Of a stretch of DNA of 64,000 bases, positions 44,480 to 56,596 are shown piece by piece. Every line of letters starts with the position of its first letter. The first letter of the stretch is position 1. The stretch is from Brachyspira hampsonii 30446 (lineage in GTDB: Bacteria > Spirochaetota > Brachyspiria > Brachyspirales > Brachyspiraceae): positions 307,605 through 371,604 of the forward strand of contig NZ_JH994111.1 in the NCBI RefSeq assembly GCF_000316195.1, written 5' to 3'. A program made the translations under genes and the position numbers. Below the pieces are notes generated by a model. It searched no databases. It saw nothing but the letters and a program-made list of their open reading frames with translations, and was not told the DNA's origin.

Positions 44480-44866
44480 ATGGCTTTAAGTAAAGAAGAA
44501 ATATTACAAGCAATAGAAGAAATGAAAGTTATAGAGCTTCATGAATTAGTAGAAGCTATTAAAGAAAAATTCAATGTAACAGCAGCTATGCCTGTAGCAG
44601 CAGTAGCAGCAGCTCCAGCAGGCGGTGCATCAGCTCCAGCTGAAGAAGAAAAAAATGAATTTGATATCATTCTTACAGGTTTTGATGCAGCTCAAAAAAT
44701 TGCTCTTATTAAAGAAGTTAGAGCAGTTAGCGGCTTAGGTTTAAAAGAAGCTAAAGATGCTGTTGAAAAAGGCGGAGAAACTATTAAATCAGGCGTTTCT
44801 AAAGAAGAAGCTGCAGCTATTAAGAAACAATTAGAAGCAGCAGGCGGTAAAGTTGAAGTTAAATAA
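44480..44866 (+). CDS. rplL: 50S ribosomal protein L7/L12
   Basis: 128 residues. It has an N-terminal dimerisation helix, an Ala-rich hinge ([20 protein letters not shown]) and the C-terminal factor-binding domain [26 protein letters not shown] precedes the ATG. Confidence 0.96.
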   Translation: MALSKEEILQAIEEMKVIELHELVEAIKEKFNVTAAMPVAAVAAAPAGGASAPAEEEKNEFDIILTGFDAAQKIALIKEVRAVSGLGLKEAKDAVEKGGETIKSGVSKEEAAAIKKQLEAAGGKVEVK

Positions 44867-44882
44867 TTATTTTTGTAAATAT

Positions 44883-44938
44883 ATCATTAACATTTAATGA
44901 TGCATATATTAAGAAGGGTATGTACTCATGCCCTTCTT
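44883..44938 (+). promoter_or_regulatory. Two hairpins between rplL and rpoB
   Basis: ATCATTAA/TTAATGAT and then AAGAAGGG/CCCTTCTT (8-bp stem). The second is followed only by ATTAGTG, so a partial attenuator or RNase III processing site is more likely than full termination. Confidence 0.5.
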
Positions 44939-44998
44939 ATTAGTGCATTTAGTCAATTCAATAAAAATTAAAAAGCGTAAAAGCGGAGATCTTTTAAT

Positions 44999-47900
44999 AT
45001 GGCCAATAATATTCAGATAGATAATAAAGTATATCCGGAAAGAGGGGTAGAGTTCGCAAAAAAATATAGGATAGAAAACGGTCGTGTGAATTTTTCACAT
45101 GCTGCCTCTGTTATAGAACCTCCCGATCTCCTAGCTATACAAAAAGAATCTTATGAAAGTTTCCTTCAAAAGGATGTACCTGAAAATAAGAGAAAAAATG
45201 AGGGATTACAGGAAGTTTTAACTTCTATATTCCCTATAGTATCGTCTAATGAAAAGATGCAGATAGAGTTTATCTCATATTCTATAGGAGAGCCTAAAAT
45301 CACAGAAAAAGAGGCTAGAAGAAGAGATAAAACTTATTCTTATCCTTTCAAGATAAAAGTACAATTAACTGTAAGAGACCCTGAAAGAATCATTGAACAG
45401 GAAATATTTGTGGGTGATATACCTGCTATGACTGACAGAGGTACATTTATTGTTAATGGTGCTGAACGTGTTATAGTTTCTCAGATTCATAGATCTCCAG
45501 GTGTCGTTTTCAACCGCAGCGACAGAGATGCTATGTTCGTAGCTAAAATAATTCCAGACAGGGGTACTTGGTTGGAATTTGAGCTTGATACCAAAAAAGA
45601 TATAATGTATGTTAGAATAGACAGAAAGAAAAAACTTCCTGTTACTGTATTTTTAAGAGCTATTGGTATCACAACTAATGAAGAAATTTTGAAATTATTT
45701 TATGAAGTTGATAATATTTCATTAGAAAAACTTTCAGATGAAAATTCTAAAGAGGCTTTAATAGGCAGAAGATCATATTCAACAGTATATGATACAGAAA
45801 ATCCAGATGAAATAATATTGAATCCAGGTGAGCTTATTAACCCTAACTTGGCTGAAAGACTTTTAATGAGCGGTATTAAAGAAATATCCGTATTAAATAT
45901 GGAATCTATAAAAGACAATGTAACCATAATTAATACTTTAGATAAAGATACAACAAAAAATCAAGAGGAAGCATGCACTAAAATTTATAATGTTATAAGA
46001 CCGGGAGAGCCTGCTTTAATAGAAAATGTTGTGAGGACTTGTAATGATTTGGTATTCGATCCTAAATCTTATGCTTTGGGTGATGTAGGTCGTTATAAAT
46101 TAAATAAAAGATTAAACTTCCCTGAAAGCGAACAGGATAAAGTTTTAAGACATAAAGACATAATAGAGACTATTCGTTTTTTAATAAAAGTATTTATTAA
46201 TGAAGAACAGCTAGATGATATTGACCATTTAGGAAACAGACGCGTAAGAAGTGTTGGCGAATTATTATCTATACAAATAAAAGCTGGTTTCACTAGAATG
46301 GAGCGTATAGCTAAAGAAAGAATGCAAATGCAGGATATGGAAGCAGTAACTCCTCAGTCTCTTGTAAGCATTAAACTTATACAGGCTGTAATAAAAGAGT
46401 TCTTCGGTACAAACCAATTATCTCAGTTTATGGATCAGAATAATCCATTATCAGAGATTACGCATAAAAGAAGATTAAATGCCTTAGGTCAGGGCGGTCT
46501 TACAAGAGACAGAGCAGGTTTTGAGGTAAGAGATGTACACCATACTCACTATGGTAAAATATGTCCTATTGAAACTCCTGAAGGACCAAATATCGGACTT
46601 ATAGTTTCACTTGCCACTTATGCTAAAATTAATAAACATGGTTTCTTAGAGACACCATACAGAAAAGTAATTGACGGAAAAGTAACAGATGAAATAGAAT
46701 ATCTAACAGCTCATGATGAGGAAAAATACCATATTGCTGATGCTAATGCTCCTTTAAATGAAGACGGAACTTTCAAAGATAATCTTATTTCAACAAGATA
46801 CAGAAGTGAATTCCCATATTCTTCACCAGATCAGGTTCAGTATATGGATGTTTCACCTCAGCAGATCGTATCACTTTCAAGTTCTTTGATACCATTCTTG
46901 GAGCATGATGATGCTAACAGGGCTTTAATGGGTTCAAACATGCAGCGTCAAAGTGTGCCTTTGCTTTATCCGGAAGCTCCTATAGTAGGTACAGGTGTAG
47001 AAGCTAAAATCTGTCAGCCTGGTACAGGAATAGCAGTTCATGCAAAAAGAGCTGGAAAAGTAATAAAAGTTGTTCATGATGAAATTGTAATTAAGCCTAC
47101 AAAACAAAACAGCGATGATGATTTAGATGTTTATGAATTAGTAAAATATCAAAGAACTAACCAAGATACTAATTACCATCAAAGACCTGTTGTAAATGTA
47201 GGTGATGTTGTTAAAGCTGGAGGACTTTTAGCTGACGGACCTGCAACAGATCATGGTGAGTTAGCACTTGGAAGAAATGTTTTAGCTGCTTTCATGATTT
47301 TTGAAGGATACAACTTTGAGGACGCCATACTTTTAAGCAGAAGATTGGTTCAGGAAGATGTGTTTACTTCCATACACATAGAAGAGTTTTCGGTAGAGGC
47401 TCGCGAAACAAAATTAGATAAAGAAAATATTACTAGAGATATACCTAATGTATCGGATGCTGCTTTCAAAAATTTAGATGAAAGAGGTATTGTAAGAATA
47501 GGTGCTAAGGTAAAAGCAGGGGATATATTAGTAGGTAAGGTAACACCAAAAGGTGAAACAGAAATAACTCCAGAATACAGACTTCTTCACTCAATATTCG
47601 GGGAAAAGGCAAGAGATGTAAAAGATACTTCTTTAAGAGTTCCTCATGGTAAAGAAGGTACTGTTATAGATGTAAGAGTATACAGCAGAGAAAATGGTGA
47701 TGAATTAAAGCCTGGTGTAGAAGAAGTAGTAAAAGTATTTTTAGCTAAGAAGCGTATAATACAGGAAGGCGATAAAATGGCAGGAAGACATGGTAACAAA
47801 GGGGTTGTTGCCAGAATCATGCCTATAGAGGATATGCCTTTCTTAGAAGACGGTACTCCTGTAGATATATGTCTTAACCCATTGGGTGTACCTTCTCGTA

Positions 47901-48523
47901 TGAATATAGGTCAGGTAATTGAGATGCTTTTAGGTTGGTCTGGTCATAAAATGGGACTTAAATATGCTTGTCCTGTATTTGAAGGACCTAAAGAAGATGC
48001 TTTAAGAGAAGCATTTGTTGCAAGCGGTATGAATGCTAATGGAAAAGTTAGACTTTATGACGGAAGAACAGGAGAGCCTTTCAAAAATGAAGTTGCTGTA
48101 GGATACATGTACATGCTTAAACTTAATCACTTAGTAGAAGATAAAGTACATGCTAGAAGTACAGGTCCTTACTCACTTGTTACTCAGCAGCCTTTGGGAG
48201 GTAAATCTCAATTCGGAGGTCAGAGATTAGGAGAGATGGAAGTTTGGGCATTAGAGGCTTATGGAGCTGCTAATATGCTTCAGGAGTTCTTAACTGTTAA
48301 ATCAGATGATATGACAGGACGTGCTAGAATATATGAATCCATTGTTAAAGGTGATGTTATATCCTCTCCGGGTATACCAGAAAGCTTTAATGTATTAGTT
48401 CAGGAACTTAGAGGTTTGGGACTTAATATTACTATTCATGATGAAGAAGGCAATCAGCTTCCTTCTACTGAAAAAGAGCTTAGACAGAAAAATAAAAAGA
48501 AAGAACCAAAGATTTGGAAATAA
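44999..48523 (+). CDS. rpoB: RNA polymerase beta subunit
   Basis: 1174 residues. The rifampicin pocket reads GTNQLSQFMDQNNPLSEITH followed by KRRLNALGQGGLTRDRAGFE. The residue equivalent to E. coli Ser531 is Asn494 here (codon 46478-46480), and the Pro at 535 is Gln. Downstream regions GDKMAGRHGNKGVVA and the C-terminal GQRLGEMEVWALEAYGAANM are conserved. Asn at 531 is the change reported for naturally rifampicin-resistant spirochaetes. GGAGAT precedes the ATG. Confidence 0.98.
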   Translation: MANNIQIDNKVYPERGVEFAKKYRIENGRVNFSHAASVIEPPDLLAIQKESYESFLQKDVPENKRKNEGLQEVLTSIFPIVSSNEKMQIEFISYSIGEPKITEKEARRRDKTYSYPFKIKVQLTVRDPERIIEQEIFVGDIPAMTDRGTFIVNGAERVIVSQIHRSPGVVFNRSDRDAMFVAKIIPDRGTWLEFELDTKKDIMYVRIDRKKKLPVTVFLRAIGITTNEEILKLFYEVDNISLEKLSDENSKEALIGRRSYSTVYDTENPDEIILNPGELINPNLAERLLMSGIKEISVLNMESIKDNVTIINTLDKDTTKNQEEACTKIYNVIRPGEPALIENVVRTCNDLVFDPKSYALGDVGRYKLNKRLNFPESEQDKVLRHKDIIETIRFLIKVFINEEQLDDIDHLGNRRVRSVGELLSIQIKAGFTRMERIAKERMQMQDMEAVTPQSLVSIKLIQAVIKEFFGTNQLSQFMDQNNPLSEITHKRRLNALGQGGLTRDRAGFEVRDVHHTHYGKICPIETPEGPNIGLIVSLATYAKINKHGFLETPYRKVIDGKVTDEIEYLTAHDEEKYHIADANAPLNEDGTFKDNLISTRYRSEFPYSSPDQVQYMDVSPQQIVSLSSSLIPFLEHDDANRALMGSNMQRQSVPLLYPEAPIVGTGVEAKICQPGTGIAVHAKRAGKVIKVVHDEIVIKPTKQNSDDDLDVYELVKYQRTNQDTNYHQRPVVNVGDVVKAGGLLADGPATDHGELALGRNVLAAFMIFEGYNFEDAILLSRRLVQEDVFTSIHIEEFSVEARETKLDKENITRDIPNVSDAAFKNLDERGIVRIGAKVKAGDILVGKVTPKGETEITPEYRLLHSIFGEKARDVKDTSLRVPHGKEGTVIDVRVYSRENGDELKPGVEEVVKVFLAKKRIIQEGDKMAGRHGNKGVVARIMPIEDMPFLEDGTPVDICLNPLGVPSRMNIGQVIEMLLGWSGHKMGLKYACPVFEGPKEDALREAFVASGMNANGKVRLYDGRTGEPFKNEVAVGYMYMLKLNHLVEDKVHARSTGPYSLVTQQPLGGKSQFGGQRLGEMEVWALEAYGAANMLQEFLTVKSDDMTGRARIYESIVKGDVISSPGIPESFNVLVQELRGLGLNITIHDEEGNQLPSTEKELRQKNKKKEPKIWK

Positions 48524-48542
48524 TTAGGAGAAGTTTAAGTAT

Positions 48543-51500
48543 ATGCAATTTTCAAATTTTGACCAAATAAAAATTAGTATAGCAAGCCCTCAGGTTATGA
48601 GAGAATGGAGCTATGGCGAGGTAAAAAAACCAGAAACTATTAACTACAGAACTTTAAGACCTGAGAGAGACGGACTTTTTTGTGAGAAAATATTCGGAAC
48701 TACTAAAGAATATGAATGTTACTGTGGTAAGTTTAAAAGCATTCGTTATAAAGGTGTAGTTTGCGATAAATGCGGTGTTGAAGTTACTCATTTTAAAGTT
48801 AGAAGAGAGAGAATGGGGCATATAGAATTAGCCGCTCCTGTTGCTCATATATGGTATTATAGAAACACTCCTTCAAGAATAGGACTTCTTCTAAATATGA
48901 ATATAGCCCATTTAAGAAGCGTACTTTATTTTGAAAGGTATGTAGTTATTGATTCAGGCGACAGCAGTTATTCTAAGGGTGATTTATTAACTGAAGATGA
49001 ATATAATGAGGCTTTAGACAGATACGGTGATAATATAAGAATAGGAATAGGTGCTGAGGGCATAAGAGACATGCTTAAAGACCTTGATATGGACGAAGAG
49101 ATTAGAAAGCTCAGAGAGGAAATGATTAAAAAAGGGGAGAAAAGCGACAGACGATTAAGAAAGCGTCTTGAAATCTTTGAGGACTTTAAGGCAAGCGGAA
49201 ATGATCCTACTTGGATGATACTTGATGTAGTTCCTGTAATTCCTCCGGATTTAAGACCGATGGTTCAGCTTGACGGCGGACGCTTTGCTACTTCAGATTT
49301 GAATGATCTTTATAGAAGAGTTATTAATAGAAATATTCGTTTAAGAAGATTATTGGTTTTAAGAGCTCCTGATATTATTATAAGAAATGAAAAGAGAATG
49401 CTTCAGGAGGCTGTTGATGCCTTATTTGATAATAGCAGAAGAAAGAAAGTAGTTAAAGGACCTGGAAACAGACCTTTAAAATCTCTTTCTGATATGCTTA
49501 AAGGTAAGCAAGGCCGTTTCAGACAGAATCTTTTAGGTAAACGCGTTGACTATTCAGGTCGTTCGGTTATCGTTGCTGGTCCTAGACTAAAAATGCATCA
49601 ATGCGGTCTTCCTAAAAAAATGGCTGTTGAATTATTCAAGCCATTTATTATGAAAAAATTAGTTGAAATTAATTCAGCCCATAATATAAAATCTGCTAAA
49701 AGATTTGTAGAGGAGGGCAGAGAAGAAGTTTGGGGAGTATTAGAAGATATTGCTAAGGAACACCCTGTACTTTTAAACAGAGCGCCTACACTTCACAGAC
49801 TTGGTATTCAGGCATTTGAACCTGTATTAGTTGAAGGAAAAGCTATTCAGCTTCACCCATTAGTTTGTCATGCTTACAATGCTGACTTTGATGGAGACCA
49901 GATGGCAGTTCATACTCCGCTTTCTGCTGAGGCTCAGATTGAGGCTTGGACTTTGATGCTTGCTCCTCATAATATATTAAACCCTGCAAATGGTGAGCCT
50001 ATTGTTAACCCTACACAGGATATAGTTCTTGGTATAAGCTATCTTACTAAACTCAGAACAGGAAGTAAAGGTGAAGGAAAGATATTCTCATCTGCTAAAG
50101 ATGCTCTTCTTGCTTATGATAATAATTTGGTTGAGCTTGAATCCAGAATTAAAGTTTTAATGAAAAATAAAAACGGAGAGGAAGAGTTTGTTGAAACTTC
50201 TGTAGGAAGATTAAAATTCAATGAAGTTATTCCTGAAGATTTTAGATATCAAAACAGAGATTTTAACAGTAAAGATTTGGCTAAATTTATTCATGAAGTA
50301 TATTTGAAACATGGTACAGCAGTAACAGTTAATATGCTTGATGATATTAAAGAACTTGGCTATCAAAGTGCTACAGTATTCGGTTCTACTATTTCTATTG
50401 CTGATATACTTATACCTCCGATGAAAAAACATGAGATAGAAGAGGCTACTAAACAGGTAGAGTTCATTGAAAATCAGTATATGAATGGTATTATCACTAC
50501 AGATGAGAAAAAACAGAAAGTTATGGACCTTTGGACTACTGTTGAAGGTAAAATAACTGAAGCTATGATGGATAATTTAAGACAAGACCAAGACGGATTT
50601 AATCCTGTATACATAATGGCAGATTCCGGAGCTAGGGGTTCTAAACAGCAGATAAGACAGCTTGCTAGTATGCGAGGACTTATGGCTAAACCTTCCGGTG
50701 AGATTATTGAACTTCCTATTATTTCAAACTTTAAAGAAGGTCTTACTGTACAGGAATACTTTATTTCTACTCACGGTGCTAGAAAAGGTCTTGCCGATAC
50801 TGCATTAAAAACTTCAAGTGCTGGTTATCTTACTAGAAAATTGGTAGATGTTGCAATAGGTGTTGTTGTTTCTGAGCATGACTGCGGTACTGTTAAAGGT
50901 ATTGCTATAGAAGCTATAAAAAATGGAGATGAAATTAAAAAATCTCTTAAAGAAAGAGTTGTAGGATTCTTTACAAGTGAGCATATTTATCACCCAATTA
51001 CAAAAGAGCTTATATGTTCTGCTAATACTGAAATTACAGAAGAACTTGGCGATATAATAGAAAAAGCGGGTATAGAAAAAATCAGTATAAGACATCCTCT
51101 TACTTGTGAAAGCAGAATGGGTGTTTGTCAGAAATGTTACGGAAGAAGTTTATCTACTAATAATCTTGCTTCTATTGGTGAGGCTGTTGGTGTTGTTGCT
51201 GCTCAAAGTATTGGTCAGCCGGGTACTCAGCTTACAATGAGAACTTTCCACATCGGCGGTGTTGCTACTCAGATGGTTGAAGAAAATGAGATTAAAGTTA
51301 ACTATCCTATATATATAGAACAATTCTCTAACTATGTTATTCAGCCTAATGGTGTTAAAATCACAGCAAGAAAAGGTGATTTGATTATAAGAAGAGTTTT
51401 AGATAAATGGGAAAAATCTTTATTAAAAGATGTTATTGCTGAAAATAATGCAAAAGTTCTTATAGGAGATGTTATAGCCACTCTTAAAGATGGTACTGAA

Positions 51501-52745
51501 ATTAAAGCTACTTATAATGGTACACTTAAAATTACTGATGATGATAAATATTTAATGATTACAGGTTCTAAACATAGCATTGTTATTAAAGTAGGAAGTG
51601 AATATAATGTTGATGAGCATGTATTTATAGAGCCTAATACAGTTATTGCCAGCTTTGATAGTTATAATGAACCTATTATAGCTGAAAAATCAGGTATTGT
51701 CAGATATCAGGATATCATACCTGGAAGAACTTTGGTTGAGTCTATAGATGATCAAACAGGTAATAAAACTAATATTATTCAGGAATTCAAAGATGCAAGT
51801 ATGCAGCCTAAGATATTAATTGTAGGTGATAATGATACTTTTGAAACTGATATACCTAATGGTGCTCAGCTTATGGTTGAAAATAATCAGAAAGTTGAAA
51901 TCGGAGAGGTTATTGCTAAAACTACTCGTATACAGCAGAAAAGTAGAGATATTACAGGAGGTCTTCCAAGAGTACAGGAATTGCTTGAAGCTCAGAAACC
52001 TAAAGATACTGCTATTATTGCAGGTATTGACGGAGAAGTTGAAATAGGCGGTTCTCATAAGGGTAAAAAAGTAGTTAAAATCAGAAATGAATTTGATGAA
52101 ACTAAACACTTAGTACCTCATGGTAAAATGCTTCTTGTTAGAAATGGAGACTATGTAAAAACAGGTACTCAGTTATGTGCTGGTAAGATAAATCCTCATG
52201 ACATATTGGAAACTCAGGGAGATTTAGCTTTACAAACCTACTTGCTTGAAGAAATTCAAACTGTATACGATCAGCAGGGTGTAGGTATTAATGATAAGCA
52301 CTTCGCTCTTATAATAAGACAGATGCTTAGAAGACTTGAAATAACTGATCCTGGTGATACTAAATATATTGTTGGGCAGTATGTTGATAAATATGAGTTT
52401 GAAGAAGAAAACAGACGCTATGAAGAAGCTGGCGGTTCTCCTGCAAGCGGTAAGCCTGTACTTTTAGGCTTAACTAAAGCTGCTCTTAATACAGAAAGCT
52501 TTATATCTTCTGCTTCATTCCAAGAAACTACTAAAGTATTAACTAATGCTGCTATAAAAGGAAAAGTTGATAAACTTCTTGGACTTAAAGAAAATGTTAT
52601 TATAGGGCATTTAATACCTGCTGGTACTGGTGTTAAACTTTATAATAAACTCCATGTATACAACAAGCAAAGTGGTGATTTAGATAAGAAAGATAATATT
52701 GATAATAATACCAAAGAAGAAGAAGTTATGCAGATAACTGTATAA
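48543..52745 (+). CDS. rpoC: RNA polymerase beta' subunit
   Basis: 1400 residues. The N-terminal zinc site has [20 protein letters not shown]. The active-site Mg2+ motif [12 protein letters not shown] lies at residues 446-457. [20 protein letters not shown] and the second zinc site [13 protein letters not shown] follow. The C-terminus ends in an acidic, Asp/Asn-rich tail. It starts 19 bases after rpoB and ends the operon at the terminator 52763-52799. Confidence 0.98.
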   Translation: MQFSNFDQIKISIASPQVMREWSYGEVKKPETINYRTLRPERDGLFCEKIFGTTKEYECYCGKFKSIRYKGVVCDKCGVEVTHFKVRRERMGHIELAAPVAHIWYYRNTPSRIGLLLNMNIAHLRSVLYFERYVVIDSGDSSYSKGDLLTEDEYNEALDRYGDNIRIGIGAEGIRDMLKDLDMDEEIRKLREEMIKKGEKSDRRLRKRLEIFEDFKASGNDPTWMILDVVPVIPPDLRPMVQLDGGRFATSDLNDLYRRVINRNIRLRRLLVLRAPDIIIRNEKRMLQEAVDALFDNSRRKKVVKGPGNRPLKSLSDMLKGKQGRFRQNLLGKRVDYSGRSVIVAGPRLKMHQCGLPKKMAVELFKPFIMKKLVEINSAHNIKSAKRFVEEGREEVWGVLEDIAKEHPVLLNRAPTLHRLGIQAFEPVLVEGKAIQLHPLVCHAYNADFDGDQMAVHTPLSAEAQIEAWTLMLAPHNILNPANGEPIVNPTQDIVLGISYLTKLRTGSKGEGKIFSSAKDALLAYDNNLVELESRIKVLMKNKNGEEEFVETSVGRLKFNEVIPEDFRYQNRDFNSKDLAKFIHEVYLKHGTAVTVNMLDDIKELGYQSATVFGSTISIADILIPPMKKHEIEEATKQVEFIENQYMNGIITTDEKKQKVMDLWTTVEGKITEAMMDNLRQDQDGFNPVYIMADSGARGSKQQIRQLASMRGLMAKPSGEIIELPIISNFKEGLTVQEYFISTHGARKGLADTALKTSSAGYLTRKLVDVAIGVVVSEHDCGTVKGIAIEAIKNGDEIKKSLKERVVGFFTSEHIYHPITKELICSANTEITEELGDIIEKAGIEKISIRHPLTCESRMGVCQKCYGRSLSTNNLASIGEAVGVVAAQSIGQPGTQLTMRTFHIGGVATQMVEENEIKVNYPIYIEQFSNYVIQPNGVKITARKGDLIIRRVLDKWEKSLLKDVIAENNAKVLIGDVIATLKDGTEIKATYNGTLKITDDDKYLMITGSKHSIVIKVGSEYNVDEHVFIEPNTVIASFDSYNEPIIAEKSGIVRYQDIIPGRTLVESIDDQTGNKTNIIQEFKDASMQPKILIVGDNDTFETDIPNGAQLMVENNQKVEIGEVIAKTTRIQQKSRDITGGLPRVQELLEAQKPKDTAIIAGIDGEVEIGGSHKGKKVVKIRNEFDETKHLVPHGKMLLVRNGDYVKTGTQLCAGKINPHDILETQGDLALQTYLLEEIQTVYDQQGVGINDKHFALIIRQMLRRLEITDPGDTKYIVGQYVDKYEFEEENRRYEEAGGSPASGKPVLLGLTKAALNTESFISSASFQETTKVLTNAAIKGKVDKLLGLKENVIIGHLIPAGTGVKLYNKLHVYNKQSGDLDKKDNIDNNTKEEEVMQITV

Positions 52746-52762
52746 ATAAATCTTTTAATAGA

Positions 52763-52799
52763 GGAGGTTTTCATATCATATATGAGAACCTCCTTTTAT
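52763..52799 (+). terminator. Terminator of the rpoBC operon
   Basis: GGAGGTT and AACCTCC pair, with an inner TCATAT/ATATGA stem, followed by TTTTATA. Confidence 0.85.
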
Positions 52800-52836
52800 A
52801 ATTCTTAATATATTCAAATAATAAAGTGTAATAAAA

Positions 52837-53778
52837 ATGATAAACAAAATTAATAAAATGCCTTTGGCTCTTACAGGTTTAGCACTTGGTATAGGGGGCA
52901 TATTTAATGCTTGGACTATATTTACAGGTATTAAATATTTTGCTTATATTGGTGCTGTAATTTCATCTATTTTAATACTTACAATCATAACAAAAATATT
53001 TTCATCATTCGGGGCTTTTCTTAATGATTTAGAACATCCTGTTTCTGGAAGCACTATTCCTACTCTTGATATGGCTGTTATGGTGATATCATCTTCGGTG
53101 GTTCAGTTTATAAGACCTCTTGGAATAGCTATGTGGTTTATTGCAATTGCTGTGCATATAATATTTGCTTTTACATTTATAGCTCATAGAATTAACTTAA
53201 AAGATTTAGAGCATATGGTCCCTAGCTGGTTTGTTCCGCCTGTTGGTATAGTTGTTGCTGCTGTAAGCGGTGCAAATATGGGCTTTCCTCAAGTATCTCA
53301 AGTAATAGTTTATATAGGTACTGTTCTCTATATTATACTATTTCCTTTTATATTTTATAGAATTATTTTTCATGATCCTTTAGCTGATGACAGGTTTCCT
53401 GCATTTGCTGTAATGGGTGCTCCTGCTAATCTTTGTTTATGCGGTTATTTGACAGCTTTTCAAACTTATAATACTGCTTTGCTTAATTTTCTTTTGGCTT
53501 TAGGATTATTTACCACATTTAAGGTTTATTTATCTCTTATAAGAGCTTTTAGAATTAAGTTTATACCTTTATTTGCAGCATATACTTTCCCATTGGCAGT
53601 TGGGGCTCAGGCTTTGCTTAAATATGCTAATTATTCAAAAAGTATTAATGGTGAGTATTTTTATATATGGAATATTATTTCTATATTTGAGCTTATAATA
53701 GCAAGTATGATGATTATTTATGTATTCATTAATATGATATTTTTTGTTCATAATAATGTTATAAAAGAAAGTAAATAA
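52837..53778 (+). CDS. TDT-family transporter (TehA/SLAC1-like)
   Basis: 313 residues with about ten hydrophobic helices. The start KMPLALTGLALGIGGIFNAW, later HMVPSWFVPPVGIVVAAVSG and FPAFAVMGAPANLCLCGYL fit the tellurite-resistance/dicarboxylate transporter superfamily, which includes TehA and plant SLAC1 anion channels. It is probably an anion channel or exporter; the substrate is unknown. It is isolated between the rpo terminator and the decayed restriction-modification genes. Confidence 0.8.
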   Translation: MINKINKMPLALTGLALGIGGIFNAWTIFTGIKYFAYIGAVISSILILTIITKIFSSFGAFLNDLEHPVSGSTIPTLDMAVMVISSSVVQFIRPLGIAMWFIAIAVHIIFAFTFIAHRINLKDLEHMVPSWFVPPVGIVVAAVSGANMGFPQVSQVIVYIGTVLYIILFPFIFYRIIFHDPLADDRFPAFAVMGAPANLCLCGYLTAFQTYNTALLNFLLALGLFTTFKVYLSLIRAFRIKFIPLFAAYTFPLAVGAQALLKYANYSKSINGEYFYIWNIISIFELIIASMMIIYVFINMIFFVHNNVIKESK

Positions 53779-53810
53779 TATTAATTATAATTTTGTATTT
53801 ATTTATATAA

Positions 53811-54564
53811 TCAGTTAATAATATATTTAGCTTCTTTATATAAATAAATACTATTATAATTATTCATATCTTTAAATCTAAACTCCCAAATTAAATACTC
53901 TTTATTTCTTTTTTCAAAAAATAATGTTCGTACATTTTTATTTGTATATGATGACCATTGTCTATAGGGATAGTATAATTGTCTTATAATAGTGTCTTTA
54001 GTTGCTGAGTTTTTGGCTTCTATTAAAATACAACATTATTTTTACCTTCGTATCCTGCATCAACTTCTGTCTGTACACTTTCAGCTTCTATTAATGTTTT
54101 TCCTACATAAAAAGAAAATTTAGGAGTATATTTTCTTCCTCTTATTGTAAGTACAAGAGTATCATCTTCTGTAAAAGTTCTTATGATACTAGAAGCATAA
54201 GCAAAATCTAAATGCTGCATTTCTGAATTACCTACTTTAGCAGTATCTAAATCAAATTCTAATTTTGAATCATATTTTAAAGCTTTAGAAGTTATATCTT
54301 GTATATCAATATATCCTTCTCCTTTTATTATTGCATATTCTCCATTTTTTATTGGAAGTATAAATAATTCTTTTTCTATAAATATGTCTGGTCTGCTATC
54401 TCTATGATCCTGTTTGCATAAAATCCTCACTTCTTTTTCTGAAGTTGTTTTAAAATCTTTAGTAGCATCTTTTATCATTTTAGCATTAATATAAAATGGT
54501 TCTTTATCAAAATTATGATTATTTATATTATATTTATCAAATATAGCTTGCCAAGAATTACTGT

Positions 54565-54568
<4 letters not shown>
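53811..54568 (-). pseudogene. Type II restriction endonuclease, frameshifted before the catalytic E-x-K
   Basis: The open part (54568-54023) encodes 181 residues with ILCKQDHRDSRPDIFIEKEL and ends VDAGYEGKNNVVF, then stop. Shifting frame at the T4 tract (A4 on the plus strand, 54025-54028) continues with LIEAKNSATKDTIIRQLYYP and YRQWSSYTNKNVRTLFFEKR to a stop at 53811. The fused product has the PD-(D/E)xK pattern: Asp in VDAGYE, then E-A-K. The total length is not a multiple of three, consistent with one indel. Its start overlaps the methyltransferase stop (ATGA). The enzyme is presumably inactive, unless this is a sequence error. The family is recognised only at the fold level. Confidence 0.75.
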
Positions 54569-55309
<741 letters not shown>

Positions 55310-56584
55310 TTAGAACCTTACTTTTACAGAATTGGCATGTGCTTCTAAACTTTCATGCTCTGCAAAGTTAATTATATTGTCTTTCACTTTTTCTAATGCA
55401 TCTTTAGTGTAGTATGTTATATAAGATTTTTTTATAAAGTCATCTACTGATAAAGGAGAAGCAAATTTCGCTGTTCCGCTTGTAGGTATTACATGATTAG
55501 CTCCAGATAAATAATCGCCCAATGCTTCAGGAGTATAATCACCCAAGAATATTGATCCTGCATTTTTTACTTTGCTTAATACTGAGAATGGCTCTTTTAT
55601 GCTTATCTCCAAATGCTCTGGGGCTATTTCATTACTTATATATACTGCTTCGTATATAGTTTCAGTTATTATTATTCTGCCGTTATTTTCTATAGATTCC
55701 ATTGCTATGTCCTTACGGCTTAATTTTTCTAATTGCTTATATAATTCTTCTTTTACTTTTTCTGCTATGTCTTTACTTGTTGTTATTAATATGCTTGAAG
55801 CTAATTTATCATGTTCAGCCTGTGCAAGCATGTCAGAGGCTATATGTATAGGATTGGCTGTATCATCTGCTATTATTAATACTTCGCTTGGTCCTGCCAC
55901 CATATCAATAGATACTTCTCCATATACAAGTCTTTTAGCCATAGCAACATATATATTACCAGGTCCTACTATTTTATATACTTTTGGTATAGATTCTGTG
56001 CCGTAGCTTAAAGCTGCTATTGCCTGAGCACCGCCTGTTTTGAAAACTTTATTTACTCCTGCTATTTTTGCTGCTGCTAGTATATTATCATTAATTTTTC
56101 CTTCTTTGTTTGGAGGCGATACTAATATTATTTCATTTACTCCAGCTACTTTTGCAGGTATAACATTCATAAGCACTGTTGAAGGATAAACAGCTGTGCC
56201 TCCGGGAATATAAACGCCAACTTTTTCTATAGGGTTTATAATTTGCCCCATAACAATGCCGTCTTCTTCATTAGTTATAAAACTGTTTTTTAATTGTTTT
56301 TTATGGAATTTTTCTATATTGTTATAAGCTAGCTTTAATGTTTCTTTAAACTTTTCATCAACTCTGTTATATGCTTCTTCTATTTCTTTTTCTGTTACTC
56401 TTAAATTATCTATTTCAGCATTATCAAACATCTTCGCGTATTTTTTTAATGCATTATCTCCGTTTTGCTTAACATCTTCAAGTATTGCTTTTACCTTTTC
56501 ATTAACATCATCATAACTGAATTGACTTCTTAATAATATATCATCTAATGATTTGCATTCTTTATAATTTATTACTTTTATCAT
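55310..56584 (-). CDS. hisD: Histidinol dehydrogenase
   Basis: 424 residues, the family length. It catalyses the last two steps of histidine synthesis, oxidising histidinol to histidine with NAD+ and Zn2+. GVYIPGGTAVYPSTVLMNVI, AGPSEVLIIADDTANPIHIA and SDMLAQAEHDKLASSILIT are characteristic, with EHLEI and NAGSIFLGDYTPEALGDYLS near the C-terminus. It follows hisG by 12 bases. The remaining his genes are not in this window. Confidence 0.96.
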   Translation of the reverse strand: MIKVINYKECKSLDDILLRSQFSYDDVNEKVKAILEDVKQNGDNALKKYAKMFDNAEIDNLRVTEKEIEEAYNRVDEKFKETLKLAYNNIEKFHKKQLKNSFITNEEDGIVMGQIINPIEKVGVYIPGGTAVYPSTVLMNVIPAKVAGVNEIILVSPPNKEGKINDNILAAAKIAGVNKVFKTGGAQAIAALSYGTESIPKVYKIVGPGNIYVAMAKRLVYGEVSIDMVAGPSEVLIIADDTANPIHIASDMLAQAEHDKLASSILITTSKDIAEKVKEELYKQLEKLSRKDIAMESIENNGRIIITETIYEAVYISNEIAPEHLEISIKEPFSVLSKVKNAGSIFLGDYTPEALGDYLSGANHVIPTSGTAKFASPLSVDDFIKKSYITYYTKDALEKVKDNIINFAEHESLEAHANSVKVRF

Positions 56585-56596
56585 AATACTAATTCC

